A DNA stretch of 64,000 nt from Salinarchaeum sp. Harcht-Bsk1. Its GTDB lineage: Archaea; Halobacteriota; Halobacteria; Halobacteriales; Salinarchaeaceae. The stretch lies in assembly GCF_000403645.1 (NCBI RefSeq), contig NC_021313.1:1116001-1180000 (forward strand). Reading direction: 5' to 3'. This document shows, piece by piece, positions 54,535-63,655 of the stretch (position 1 is the stretch's first letter; each line of letters starts with the position of its first letter). Below the pieces are notes generated by a model. That model ran no database searches. It saw only the letters and a program-made list of their open reading frames with translations, and was not told where the DNA came from. The translations under genes and the position numbers were made by a program.

Positions 54535-56124
54535 TTACCGGCCGGTCCACCGCAACAGCAGGAGCGTCCCCTCGAAGAGCGCGACCATCGTCGCCATCAG
54601 GAGGAACGGCGCCATCCCGGTCGGGTCGGGGCCGAAGATGACGGCGACGCCGAGGAACAGCCCCCAGAAGTAGAGGCGGCGGCGTTCGAGCCACCGGCGG
54701 GTGGTGATCCCCATCATGATCGCGAGCATGATCAACAGCGGGATCTGGAAGATGATCGCGAGCATCCCCATCATCAGCAGGATGAGGTTCATCGTCTCGG
54801 CGAGCTGGAAAGCCAGGTCCGCCGAGCCCTGCGTGTAGCCGATAAAGTACGCGAACAACAGCGGGAGGAGAACGAAATAGGCGAACAGCATCCCGATGAT
54901 CGCGAGGACGAGGCTGAACGGAACGGCCGCGAGGTAGTATCGACGCTCGTGTGGGTACAGCCCCGGACGCATGAACCGGTAGGTCTGGTAGACGCCCAGG
55001 GGCAGCGCTGCGAGCAGTCCGGCGAGCCCGGCGACGCGGATCCGCGTCAGGACGAGTTCCAGCGGCCCGTAGACGTGGGGCGCCACGCAGTCGCCGCTCT
55101 GGGGAGCCGTCTTGCACGCCTCGACGGTACCGGTGTGGACGTCGTACCACATCTCGATGATGATGTCGTTGGCGAAGGGGAAGGCTGCCAGCGTCGCGAA
55201 CGCGGCGACGACCACGACGATCGCGAGCCGCGTGAGCATCTCCTCGATGTGCTCGGTGAGCGGCATCTCCTCGTCGTCGGGCGGCGCCGAGCCGCCGATG
55301 CCGCCGGAGAGGATGCTGCTCCCGCCGCTCCCACCGTCGTCAGTCACCGAGGTCGACGGCGTACTCGCGGCGTCGGACTGGGTACGCGCGGCATCGGTCT
55401 GATCCGTCGTCCCAGCACCGGCCCGGGAGTGAGCGGTCCCTCGTGGAGCCCGCTCCGTGGGGTTCCTGGTAGGCTGGTCGTCCGGCGTTCCGGGGGCGTC
55501 CGGATGCTCGGCGTCCTCGTCTCGTGCGTCCGTCGCATCGTCGTCGAGTTTGTCCGTGGCGTAGTCGGGCTGACTCGTGGTGGAGCCGAAATCGTCGGGG
55601 TCGTGGTGGGAGACGCGGTCCTCGTCCGAGTTCGCGTCGTCGTCCGCCACATCGCTCGGCCGCTTCGCCGGACGATCACCGGGAGGTGGCCGGGACCCCA
55701 TGCGCGCACGGCCGCTGCCGCGGCGATCCGCAGGTGGCTCCGCCTCGTCGCCGGCCGATTCGGCGGACGGATCTGCAGCGTCGGAATCGGCCTCGCCGTC
55801 GTCGCCATTTCCGTCGATAGAGGAATCCTCGGCGTCGGCAGGAGAATCCTCGGCGTCGGCAGGAGAATCCTCGCCGTTGACAGGTGCATCTTCGGCGTCG
55901 GCCAATGCGTCCGCTCCATCGGCCGTCGTCTCCTCGGCGTCCCCACCGTCGGAATCCGATTCCTCCTCGCCGGGACGGGACCAGGATTCACCGTCCCACG
56001 TAGGCGTCTCCTCGGGGTCAGCGGAGGGCGCGGAGTCCGTCGCGTCGTCCTTGGGGCCGGACGTGGACGACGCTCCTTCGGCGTCGCTCCCGGAATCGCC
56101 GTCCTCGTCCGGCTCGTCGGGCAT
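54535..56124 (-). CDS. tatC: TatC translocase (TatCo-type) with acidic N-extension
   Basis: A 529-residue protein. Residues 287-529 are a normal six-span TatC: PLTEHIEEMLTRLAIVVVV at its start, GVYQTYRFMRPGLYPHERRY near 377, and ends with GTLLLLRWTGR. It recognises twin-arginine signal peptides. The first 286 residues are Asp/Glu/Ser/Ala-rich and disordered, far beyond a bacterial TatC (about 250 aa). Within it, three 21-bp repeats (55822-55884) code EDSPADA units. The TATA box at 56147-56158 is 23-30 bases before ATG 56124. It is divergent from tatCt. Many substrates are encoded in this window. Confidence 0.9.
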   Translation of the reverse strand: MPDEPDEDGDSGSDAEGASSTSGPKDDATDSAPSADPEETPTWDGESWSRPGEEESDSDGGDAEETTADGADALADAEDAPVNGEDSPADAEDSPADAEDSSIDGNGDDGEADSDAADPSAESAGDEAEPPADRRGSGRARMGSRPPPGDRPAKRPSDVADDDANSDEDRVSHHDPDDFGSTTSQPDYATDKLDDDATDARDEDAEHPDAPGTPDDQPTRNPTERAPRGTAHSRAGAGTTDQTDAARTQSDAASTPSTSVTDDGGSGGSSILSGGIGGSAPPDDEEMPLTEHIEEMLTRLAIVVVVAAFATLAAFPFANDIIIEMWYDVHTGTVEACKTAPQSGDCVAPHVYGPLELVLTRIRVAGLAGLLAALPLGVYQTYRFMRPGLYPHERRYYLAAVPFSLVLAIIGMLFAYFVLLPLLFAYFIGYTQGSADLAFQLAETMNLILLMMGMLAIIFQIPLLIMLAIMMGITTRRWLERRRLYFWGLFLGVAVIFGPDPTGMAPFLLMATMVALFEGTLLLLRWTGR

Positions 56125-56146
56125 TCGTCCCGTAGTTCGCAACCGG

Positions 56147-56158
56147 GTTATTATAGGC
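56147..56158 (-). promoter_or_regulatory. TATA box of tatC
   Basis: The minus strand reads CCTATAATAACC, about 26 bases upstream of ATG 56124, fitting a leaderless start. Confidence 0.5.
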
Positions 56159-56234
56159 CTTTTCGACTCGCCTCCGTGCCCGCGCGGGGTGAAGGAAGAA
56201 GATTGATAACGAGCAGATTGCAAGCCTCGGGAAC

Positions 56235-58961
56235 ATGAGTGTCGTCGACGAGGACACGGCTCGCGCCGTCAACGCTGGGCGAGAGACGATCGGCGGCGTG
56301 CTCTCGGAGGCCCAGCGCGAGCTGAAGAAGGTGTTCCTCGTCTTCGTCTTCGCCTTTCTCGGGACGATTCTCGCATTGCGCTGGTGGATCTGGGACTACC
56401 TCGAAGCGGTGACGAAGGCCCAGATGAACGAGTCGGTCGCCCAGGAGGTCGACATCATCGCGCGGACCCCGTTCGACGTCATCCTGATGCAGGTGAAAAT
56501 CGGGGTCATCGTCGGCATCGTCCTCGCATCGGTCGTCGGCCTCTACCTGGCCCGGAAAGCCATCCTCGGTCGCATCGAGGACACCGGCGTGAACGTCACG
56601 ACCGGCAAGGTCTACGGCTTCGTCGGACTCTCGCTCGGCCTCGCCGTCGTCGGGATGGTCTACGCGTACGCCGTCTTCTTCCCGCTGATGTTCAAGATCC
56701 TCGCCGAACAGGCCTACGCGGCGGGGGCGAAACCGAGCTACGGGATCGTACGATTCACCGAGTTCCTCCTCCTGCTGACCATCTCGTTCGCGCTCGCTGC
56801 GCAGCTTCCACTCGTCATGGGCGTCCTGTCCTACGGAGAGATCGTCCCCTACGAGACGTTCCGGGACAAGTGGCGCTACGCTGTACTCGGCATCTTCGTC
56901 TTCGGCGCCGTCTTCTCGCCACCGGACCCGTTCACCCAGATCATGTGGGCGATCCCGCTGATCACTCTCTACGCGTTCAGCCTCGGCGTCGCGAAGGTCG
57001 TCACGAACGTCCACCGCGGCGGCGTACGGAACAGTCCGGTCGAGCCCGGCACCTTCCGGCGGAAAGGGTACCTCGTGGTCGGCGCATTCGTGCTCTCCGG
57101 TGGTGCAACAGCGCTCGCGCTCTACACCGGTCACGCCGAGGTGATCGGGGAAGCAGTGCTCGAACAGCTACCCCGATCGGCCTCGATCCCGTTCCTGGGA
57201 GAGGTCACGTTCCCGACGACTGTCGAGCGTGGCGGACCGACGGTGTGGCTTCGCTCGGGGCTGGTGATGGGCGTCCTCGGCGGGGCGGTAGCACTCGCTT
57301 ACGCGCTGGTGGCGGTGCTCCGGATGCCGGTCGTCCCCCGCGCCTACGTCGGCGTCGAGGAGGAGGAGGATCCGGAAGCCGTCGACGTCGCCTCTCTCGA
57401 CGTCGAGGGCGTTCGTCGCGCGCCGCTTGCCGCGTTCGCGGACCTCTCGGAGTCAGAAGCAGTCGACATCGCCGGCGAGGCGATGGAGGCCGGCGACGAA
57501 GAGAAGGGACGACTCGTCCTCGAACGGTGGGAGGACGCTCAGCAGGCAGCCGATGGCGACGGAGCGGACGGCGATTCCGAAGACGCCGTCGACCTCCGCG
57601 GCCTCGACGCAGCGGGCGTCGCAGACGCGCCGGACTCGGCCTTCGCCGCGCTCACCGAGGAGCAGGCCGTCGAGATTGCCGGCGCTGCGATGGAGAACGG
57701 CGACGAGGAGAAGGGACGGCTCGTCCTCCAGCGCTGGCAAGCGGCAGAAGACGTCGACGAGCCGCCGGTCACCGGTGATCCCGCGAACCTCGACCTCCGC
57801 GAACTGGACGCCGGCGGCGTCGAGGCAGCGCCGACGGAGGCGTTCGCGGCGATCAGCGAGGACGAGGCGATCGACATCGCCGGCGAAGCGATGGAGGCCG
57901 GCGACGAGGAGAAGGGCCAGCTCGTCCTCCAGCGCTGGGACGAGATCAACGAGGCCGGCACGGCCGCCCCGAACGGCGGCGAGGGCGATCCGAACGCTGT
58001 CGCGACCGCAGACGTCGAAGCCGGCGCTGGCGCCGAGACGACCGAGCAGTCTGCAGCCACCGACGAGGAGGGCGGCGCCTTCGACGACCTGTTCAGTGAC
58101 ACCGCCGGCGGGATGCTCGGCGCCTTCGCCGACGAAGAGCGCGACGAGGACGAGATCGGCGGCTACATGTACGACATCGGGTTCATTCTGGACTCGATGC
58201 GTTCGCGAATGTTCGTCATCGTCGCGGTGTTCATCGGCGTGTTCACGGCGACGTTCGCCTACCTCTACACGGTCGGCATCAAGCAGATCATGGACGTCTT
58301 CATCTCGCAGGTGCCAAACGAGGCCCTCGCGCCGGGGCAGCGCGCCACCGACGCGACGGACGTGATCATCGCCCTCCACCCCGTCGAGGTGCTCATCTTC
58401 ATCGTGAAGTTCAGCGGCGTGCTGGCGATTCTCGTCACCACGCCGGTGATCCTCTACTACGCCTGGCCCGCGCTCCAGCAGCGCGGGCTGGCCCCCGGGT
58501 CCGGCGACCGACGCGCGTTCCTGATGTGGGGCTACGTCCTCCTGATGGGGACGCTCACCGGCGCGGTCGTCGGCTTCTTCGGCGTCGCGCCGACGGTGAT
58601 CTCCTATCTCGTCACCGACGCCGTCCAGTCCGGGATGGTCGTCTCCTACCGCATCAAGAGCCTGCTGTGGATCGTCTTCTTCATGACGATCGGCTTCGGG
58701 TTCTTCCTCAACATCCCGATCGGGATGATCCTCCTCCACCTCTCGGACCTCGTCTACTTCGAGAGCATGCGCAAGTACTGGCGACACTTCGTCCTGGTCA
58801 CCTTCGTGGTCGCGGCGCTGATCACGCCCGGCGGCATCCTCACGATGCTCGTCTTCGCCATCCCGGTGGCGGTCGCGTACGTGCTCGGCCTCCTGCTCCT
58901 GTGGCTGCTCACGGCACCGTGGCGGCTGTTCGGCCGAGGGCGGGCCTCCAGGACGTCGTAG
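56235..58961 (+). CDS. tatCt: double TatC fusion (TatCt-type)
   Basis: A 908-residue protein. Two TatC domains (about residues 1-250 and 625-900) are joined by a third hydrophobic region (270-375) and a long soluble linker. In the linker, residues 383-575 carry three copies of a 60-70 residue module, best seen as AVDIAGEAMEAGDEEKGRLV, AVEIAGAAMENGDEEKGRLV and AIDIAGEAMEAGDEEKGQLV, each ending in RW. In haloarchaea TatCt acts with TatCo. It starts at ATG 56235, divergent from tatC with 110 bases between. The stop (TAG 58959-58961) is followed by a tandem repeat. Confidence 0.92.
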   Translation: MSVVDEDTARAVNAGRETIGGVLSEAQRELKKVFLVFVFAFLGTILALRWWIWDYLEAVTKAQMNESVAQEVDIIARTPFDVILMQVKIGVIVGIVLASVVGLYLARKAILGRIEDTGVNVTTGKVYGFVGLSLGLAVVGMVYAYAVFFPLMFKILAEQAYAAGAKPSYGIVRFTEFLLLLTISFALAAQLPLVMGVLSYGEIVPYETFRDKWRYAVLGIFVFGAVFSPPDPFTQIMWAIPLITLYAFSLGVAKVVTNVHRGGVRNSPVEPGTFRRKGYLVVGAFVLSGGATALALYTGHAEVIGEAVLEQLPRSASIPFLGEVTFPTTVERGGPTVWLRSGLVMGVLGGAVALAYALVAVLRMPVVPRAYVGVEEEEDPEAVDVASLDVEGVRRAPLAAFADLSESEAVDIAGEAMEAGDEEKGRLVLERWEDAQQAADGDGADGDSEDAVDLRGLDAAGVADAPDSAFAALTEEQAVEIAGAAMENGDEEKGRLVLQRWQAAEDVDEPPVTGDPANLDLRELDAGGVEAAPTEAFAAISEDEAIDIAGEAMEAGDEEKGQLVLQRWDEINEAGTAAPNGGEGDPNAVATADVEAGAGAETTEQSAATDEEGGAFDDLFSDTAGGMLGAFADEERDEDEIGGYMYDIGFILDSMRSRMFVIVAVFIGVFTATFAYLYTVGIKQIMDVFISQVPNEALAPGQRATDATDVIIALHPVEVLIFIVKFSGVLAILVTTPVILYYAWPALQQRGLAPGSGDRRAFLMWGYVLLMGTLTGAVVGFFGVAPTVISYLVTDAVQSGMVVSYRIKSLLWIVFFMTIGFGFFLNIPIGMILLHLSDLVYFESMRKYWRHFVLVTFVVAALITPGGILTMLVFAIPVAVAYVLGLLLLWLLTAPWRLFGRGRASRTS

Positions 58962-59053
58962 CGCCGATCCTCGTAGGTTTCTGAGCACCGATCTCGTGGG
59001 GTTCTGAGCGTCGAACGTCGAGGGGTTCGGCGCCGAGCGTTGCGGGCGTCGTA
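58961..59053. repeat. 22-24-bp tandem repeat after tatCt stop
   Basis: Four decayed units follow the stop, each about 23 bases. The first three are GCGCCGATCCTCGTAGGTTTCTGA-like at 58961-58984, GCACCGATCTCGTGGGGTTCTGA-like at 58985-59007, and GCGTCGAACGTCGAGGGGTTCGG-like at 59008-59030. Several hold TGA or TAG at the same place. Confidence 0.6.
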
Positions 59054-59185
59054 GCCCGTCGAGCGTTCGGGTCTCCGCTAAGTAGACTGGTGTGGCCGGA
59101 GCGTGGGACCCACGCTGCGAGGAGCGCGACGGAAAGGAAGGTTCGATGCGTCGAACGCGACGGAGACGACGCGACCAGAGCGGCG

Positions 59186-59998
59186 TCAGTCGACGCGTTC
59201 CGCGAACGCGAACCGCGGCTTGACCTCGTCGATCCGCACCTCGAGCGACTCGCCGACTTCGGCGTCGGGAACGAATAGCGTGAACCCGTCGACGTGAGCG
59301 ACGCCGTCTCCTTCCGAGCCCTCGTCGGTGACATCGACGGTGTAGGTCTCGCCAGCGGCGACGGGTGCCGTAATGCGGTGCTTGCCGACGACGTAGACCT
59401 CCGAGGAGCTGTCGCGGGTCGCGTCCGGGACGACCGTCCGGGCGTAGTCGAACGCCTCGTCCACGTCGGCCTTGAATGCCTCAAGGTCCTGCCCCTGGAA
59501 GACCTTCGCGACGAAGTCGCCGCCGGGCGCCAACACGCTCTTGGCGGTCTCGAAGGCCTGGCGCGCGAGGTGGACCGACCGGGCGTGGTCGAGTTCGTAC
59601 TCGCCGGAGACGTTCGGCGCCATGTCGGAGAGCACGACGTCGACGGCGCCTGTAGCGGTGTCAGCGGAGGGGTCAGCCCCCGCAACCTCGGCTGCGATCT
59701 CGCGGATACGTTCCCGCGTGTCCGCCTCCGTGACGTCGCCCCTGAGGAGTTCGACGCGTGGTTCCGGGTCCTCGAGGTCGTCGATGCGCTGTCTGTCGAC
59801 GCCGATCACGGCCCCGTCGGGACCGACGCGCTCGGCGGCGACCTGGAGCCAGCCCCCGGGCGCCGCGCCGAGGTCCACGACGACGTTCCCGGGACCGAAC
59901 AGACCCGCGGTCTCGTCGAGCTGTCTGAGCTTGAAGGCCGAGCGAGCGCGGTAGCCCTCGACTTTGGCCCTGTTGTAGTACTCGTCCTTCCCGGGCAT
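59186..59998 (-). CDS. rlmE: 23S rRNA (uridine-2'-O)-methyltransferase RlmE with TRAM domain
   Basis: A 270-residue FtsJ/RlmE enzyme. It reads GKDEYYNRAKVEGYRARSAF at the start (Lys of the K-D-K-E tetrad), DLGAAPGGWLQVA near 42 (SAM binding), VLSDMAPNVSG near 125 (Asp), DFVAKVFQGQD near 164 (Lys), and EVYVVGK near 200 (Glu). The final 55 residues (YTVDVTDEGSEGDGVAHVDG) are a TRAM beta-barrel for RNA binding, an archaeal feature. It methylates the 2'-O of a conserved uridine in 23S rRNA. The start is ATG 59998; six upstream codons are unlikely. Confidence 0.93.
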   Translation of the reverse strand: MPGKDEYYNRAKVEGYRARSAFKLRQLDETAGLFGPGNVVVDLGAAPGGWLQVAAERVGPDGAVIGVDRQRIDDLEDPEPRVELLRGDVTEADTRERIREIAAEVAGADPSADTATGAVDVVLSDMAPNVSGEYELDHARSVHLARQAFETAKSVLAPGGDFVAKVFQGQDLEAFKADVDEAFDYARTVVPDATRDSSSEVYVVGKHRITAPVAAGETYTVDVTDEGSEGDGVAHVDGFTLFVPDAEVGESLEVRIDEVKPRFAFAERVD

Positions 59999-60182
59999 TC
60001 TTGGCCAATGTAGCACTGGCGACGGTAAACGGGCTTCGTTCCCGCCCGATCGCAGGCCGTGCGCACCACCAGGTGCCGATCCGCGCCCGTCGATCGCTAC
60101 AGAAGCGAATTTCAGTAAACCGCACTACAGAAATGTAGTTCAGATTATGCTTATGGGGACGGGGCTCCGACTACTAACTACA

Positions 60183-60401
60183 ATGGAGCAAACGATCCCC
60201 ACGTCCGGCTACAAGAGCTCAGTGACCGACCACCGCTCGATCGGCGGCACGATCGTCTTCGTCGCAGTGCTCGCCGCCCTGCTGCTCGCGGCGGCGTACC
60301 CCGCACTCGCGACTGCAACGGCCCTCGGTGCGATCAGCGCCCACGTCCTCGGCACCGCCATCGCGGCGCGGCGACGGCACAAGCGCCGCTACGCAGCCTG
60401 A
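60183..60401 (+). CDS. small membrane protein of unknown function
   Basis: A 72-residue protein with two hydrophobic stretches (SIGGTIVFVAVLAALLLAAA and TATALGAISAHVLGTAIAA) and a basic tail (RRRHKRRYAA). I recognise no family. It starts at ATG 60183 and is preceded by TATA-like CTTATGGG near 60149-60157, so it is probably expressed alone. It is convergent with the zinc-finger regulator at 60473. Confidence 0.65.
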   Translation: MEQTIPTSGYKSSVTDHRSIGGTIVFVAVLAALLLAAAYPALATATALGAISAHVLGTAIAARRRHKRRYAA

Positions 60402-60472
60402 GCTGCCGGGGAGCTCCGTAGTTCGAGCGGCCAGTCTGCAGTTCTCACTACCTGATCGCGGGCGACGGGCGA

Positions 60473-61366
60473 CTACTCTGGTCCAGCCTCGTCGACGACG
60501 AGCGATTCCTCGACTGCGTCGACGACCGTCGCGGTCTCGTCGAGCGTCACGGTGAGCCGAGCGTCCTCGGTCTCGAACGTGACGGCGACACGGAACGGCG
60601 ATTCGGAGACGATCCGCTGTTCGCCCGTCCAGTCGTCGATCTCCCAGGCCACGACCTCGCGGACGTCGACCCCTCGCTCCCAGAAGAAGGAGACGACGGC
60701 GGGGTGGAAGAACACGGCGTAGGTCGGTGGCGTGGAGTAGCCGACGCCACAGCGAGTGCACCGACCGGTGTAGAGCACTGGCGCGGGACCGTCGGCGTCG
60801 CGATCGACCGACCACTCGACGTCACCGTAGCAGTACGTGCACGTGCCCTCGAGCACGATCTGGAGTTTGTACCTGGCGCGGGCCCGGACCGATTCCAGCA
60901 CGTCGGCGAGTGACTCCTCCGTCGCGAGGTCGTGGGGCACGCTGCTCGTGAAGATCTCGTGGCCGTCACCACACGAGACCACGATCTGACCGTGCTCGTA
61001 GGCCGCTTCGAGAGGCGCGCCACAGTGCGGACAGTCGCCGTCGAGGGGCTCCGGACCGCGATCTTCCCCCTCCGCGAACGCGCCCGAGAGGATCGCGCCG
61101 GCCACCTCGTGGCCGCGCGGCGAGAGCCGGTACCCATCCTCCGTCGAGCGAACGAGGTGGCCCCGGAGCTTGTCGAGGTGGTAATTGAACTGGCCGGAAT
61201 CGTCGATGTCGACGCGATCGTGGAGAGTCGAGAAGGTGAGCGCCGGCGCGTCGGGATCGGCGCTTGCCTGTTCGGCGAGCGCGAGCAGGATGTCGACGCG
61301 CGCCGGACTTCGAACCACGTCGAACGCCGAGACGTACCGCTCGTCGAGACCGCCGCTCCCGTCCAT
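60473..61366 (-). CDS. winged-helix protein with zinc-finger cassettes
   Basis: A 297-residue protein. Residues 10-95 form an ArsR-like winged helix (YVSAFDVVRSPARVDILLAL; GQFNYHLDKLRGHLV). Residues 110-215 carry CxxC pairs in two cassettes (CPHCGAPLEAAYEHGQ; CTYCYG with CTRCGVG). The C-terminal 90 residues look like a ligand or dimer domain. It is probably a transcription factor with zinc-stabilised sensor. The frame extends upstream to 61510, but ATG 61366 begins the HTH domain. It is divergent from the membrane gene at 61456. Confidence 0.8.
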   Translation of the reverse strand: MDGSGGLDERYVSAFDVVRSPARVDILLALAEQASADPDAPALTFSTLHDRVDIDDSGQFNYHLDKLRGHLVRSTEDGYRLSPRGHEVAGAILSGAFAEGEDRGPEPLDGDCPHCGAPLEAAYEHGQIVVSCGDGHEIFTSSVPHDLATEESLADVLESVRARARYKLQIVLEGTCTYCYGDVEWSVDRDADGPAPVLYTGRCTRCGVGYSTPPTYAVFFHPAVVSFFWERGVDVREVVAWEIDDWTGEQRIVSESPFRVAVTFETEDARLTVTLDETATVVDAVEESLVVDEAGPE

Positions 61367-61455
61367 ATCATCGGCGAGGTGCCCGTCCGACAAAACCGCT
61401 GTGCCGGTGCGCGTCCGCCAGCCTCGTTGCACGGTACGGATCGCACGCCACGACA

Positions 61456-62091
61456 GTGGCGCGCCGTGAGAAACTCGGAGAGGACGACAGACGCTGGCTT
61501 CGGGCGTCAAAGCCGGTACGCAACGCCTTCGTTCTGGGTACGCACGTGTTGCTATTGGCGGCGGATGCCGTTCCTGAACGCGTGCTCACGCAGTTCACGC
61601 TCGTGGTCCTGGTCGCGAGTCGCACCGTCGCCCAGAGCGCGACCGACGTCGGGACGAATCTCCTCGGCAGCGCCGTCGGTGCGTTCCTCGGCACGCTGAT
61701 CGTCGGCGGAATCATGATCCTCGTGTTCCCCGACTACACGGAGCGCACGGTACGGACGCTCCGTCGAGATCCGGGGCCGTCGTTACTCTACGGACTCCTC
61801 ACGCTCGTCGCGTTGATCGTACTGACGGTGCTGCTGGTGCTCACGATCGTCGGCATCCTCGTCGTGATCCCGCTCGCGTTCCTGGCGTACATCCTGTGGG
61901 CCGTCGGTGCTGCGATCGCCTTCATCACGATCGGCGACCGCCTGGTCGGGCACGAGGGCGGCTGGACCGCCGCGCTCGTGGTGGGCAGCGCGATCAACGG
62001 CGTCCTCGTCCTGACGGGGATCGGCGGCTTCGTGTCCTTCCTGATCGGCGCCGCCGGCTTCGGTGCCGTCATCCACGGCTACCTGGGGTAG
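61456..62091 (+). CDS. multi-span membrane protein of unknown function
   Basis: A 211-residue protein with about five hydrophobic segments, for example FVLGTHVLLLAADAVPE, GSAVGAFLGTLIVGGIMILV, LYGLLTLVALIVLTVLLVLT and LVVGSAINGVLVLTGIGGFV. The gly-rich C-terminal spans resemble the membrane halves of some haloarchaeal bactofilin-like proteins, but I name no function. GTG 61456 is the best start. It is divergent from the winged-helix gene, which may regulate it. Confidence 0.7.
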   Translation: MARREKLGEDDRRWLRASKPVRNAFVLGTHVLLLAADAVPERVLTQFTLVVLVASRTVAQSATDVGTNLLGSAVGAFLGTLIVGGIMILVFPDYTERTVRTLRRDPGPSLLYGLLTLVALIVLTVLLVLTIVGILVVIPLAFLAYILWAVGAAIAFITIGDRLVGHEGGWTAALVVGSAINGVLVLTGIGGFVSFLIGAAGFGAVIHGYLG

Positions 62092-62174
62092 GGCGACGAC
62101 GCTCGTCGCAGTACGGATCGGTGATCCGACGAGGTGGAGAACCGCCGACGGTCGGAGGATCGCCTCAGGTAGCA

Positions 62175-62308
62175 TCAGCCGATGGAGTTCGGCCGGTTCG
62201 GTGGTGACAGCCGATGGAGTCCAGCGGGTGTAGCGGCGTCTACTCGATGGAATCCAGCGGGGTCTGGCGGCGTCTACTCGATGTAGCCCAGCGCGTCCTC
62301 GATGCGGC
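62175..62308. repeat. 33-bp tandem repeat copying the aIF6 3' end
   Basis: Period 32-34. Copies begin near 62175, 62208 and 62241, and the fourth is the 3' end of the aIF6 gene itself (62275-62308). In the aIF6 reading direction the words ATCGAGTAGACGCCGC occur at the gene's own stop and again 34 bases later, so the stop codon was duplicated with the gene end. Confidence 0.75.
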
Positions 62309-62939
62309 CGAGTTCGGGACCCGTGGTGTCTTCGCCGACGACGTAGCCGTCCTCGCTGGCGATGAGCCCGGAACCGACGAGCGGGGCGCCGTAGTTGATC
62401 GTCCCGATGTCGGCGTGGACGTCGAGGTGCTCGGCGAGGTGGTCGAGCTGTTCGTCGGTCGCCTTCGGGTGACAGAGCACCCCGCGGTCGTTGGCGACGG
62501 CCGCCGTCCCGACGGTACGGACGCTCGCGACGTCGCCGCGGTCGACGGGGACGCCGAGTGTCTCCTCGATCACCTCGACGGCCTCGTCACCGAGTTCGCG
62601 GTGGACGTAGGCGCCCGTGTCGTTCGCGAGGACGACGTTGCCAGCGGCGTTGATCCGACCCGGTAGCTCGGCCACGGGGACGGAGACGGCATCCCGGATG
62701 CGGTCAAGTTCCCGGTCGAGCGCGCGGCTGCTCACGAGGATGCCGTTATCGTTCCCGACGGCGAGCGAGCCGACGGTCCCGGAGCCCCCGACGGTCGTCG
62801 GGAGGGGCTCGAGGCCGAGTTCGTCGGCGATCGACTGCTGGAGGGACACGTCGACGTCGGGGCGGACCAGCAGGTGGCCGGCGGCCGCCCGAGCGAAGAC
62901 GCCGACGTACGACGAGCCGGAGAAGGAGGCCCGGAGCAA
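62274..62939 (-). CDS. tif6: translation initiation factor aIF6
   Basis: A 221-residue factor that binds the 50S subunit and blocks premature joining. It starts [17 protein letters not shown], has repeated modules typical of the five-fold aIF6 fold ([72 protein letters not shown]), and normal length. The start is a TTG at 62939, 12 bases after the eL31 stop, so it is translated from the same mRNA as the ribosomal proteins. Its C-terminal codons form the last copy of the tandem repeat at 62175-62308. Confidence 0.95.
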   Translation of the reverse strand: MLRASFSGSSYVGVFARAAAGHLLVRPDVDVSLQQSIADELGLEPLPTTVGGSGTVGSLAVGNDNGILVSSRALDRELDRIRDAVSVPVAELPGRINAAGNVVLANDTGAYVHRELGDEAVEVIEETLGVPVDRGDVASVRTVGTAAVANDRGVLCHPKATDEQLDHLAEHLDVHADIGTINYGAPLVGSGLIASEDGYVVGEDTTGPELGRIEDALGYIE

Positions 62940-62951
62940 GTGTGGCTCCCG

Positions 62952-63230
62952 TTACTCCGCGTGTTCGGCTTCCACGACGCCTTCGCCCTCTTCCTGGAAT
63001 CGGGCGGCGCGAACGCGGAGCTTTCGTGGCGGGCTCGCGTTCCCGGCGTTCCAGACGGCCTCGTTGATCGAGGGGTCCAGGCGAACGGCGTCCTCCTCGA
63101 CGGAGAAGTGCTTCGCGAGGTGGCCCCGGATCAGCTTCATCGCCTTGTCGGAGCGCTGGTGGCTCGGCGCCGCGGCGGCGTCCCGCAGCGGAACCGTCAC
63201 GACGCGCTCCTCGAAGTCACTCGCGCTCAT
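62952..63230 (-). CDS. rpl31e: ribosomal protein eL31
   Basis: A 92-residue protein matching archaeal L31e: [59 protein letters not shown] and [17 protein letters not shown]. It is a component of the large subunit near the exit tunnel. Its start overlaps the eL39 stop by 4 bases (ATGA), so the genes are coupled. Confidence 0.97.
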   Translation of the reverse strand: MSASDFEERVVTVPLRDAAAAPSHQRSDKAMKLIRGHLAKHFSVEEDAVRLDPSINEAVWNAGNASPPRKLRVRAARFQEEGEGVVEAEHAE

Positions 63231-63379
63231 TCGTCAGTGGAGGAGCGCCGCCAGTTACGACGCTTGGGGTTGCGGGTGACCTCGCGATCCGTCTTCAGCA
63301 TGACCCACGCCGGGATGCGGGAGTTCTGTCGCTCCAGCTTCCCGAGGCGCTTCTTCTGGGCCTTCGACTTCTTGCTCAT
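63227..63379 (-). CDS. rpl39e: ribosomal protein eL39
   Basis: A 50-residue, very basic protein: [20 protein letters not shown], then [19 protein letters not shown] and [10 protein letters not shown]. It lines the exit tunnel of the 50S subunit. The frame opens upstream to 63460, but ATG 63379 matches the family and lies about 27 bases below a TATA box at 63405-63414. It is the first gene of eL39-eL31-aIF6. Confidence 0.96.
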   Translation of the reverse strand: MSKKSKAQKKRLGKLERQNSRIPAWVMLKTDREVTRNPKRRNWRRSSTDE

Positions 63380-63404
63380 GGTGACGTGTTCGTTCCGCGC
63401 CGAC

Positions 63405-63414
63405 TCATAAAACG
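63405..63414 (-). promoter_or_regulatory. TATA box of the eL39-eL31-aIF6 operon
   Basis: The minus strand reads CGTTTTATGA, about 25-30 bases upstream of ATG 63379. Confidence 0.5.
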
Positions 63415-63655
63415 TTGTTCTTCCGCGTCGACCGACCGGCCGGCCAGTGCCGTCGGTCACGAGCAGGGCTACTTCGACCGACAGGAGCCGGCCACCGCCG
63501 GCGGTGCCGCCACGACTCGATCACGGACGGGACACAACTGTCAGAACTGTTGCAGTATCGAGGAGAAAACGGACGAAACGGGGGCAGTGACGGGCGTACG
63601 GTACGACCGTCCTACCACACGTCCCCGAGAGCCACAGCGGCCGACTCCGAGGATC

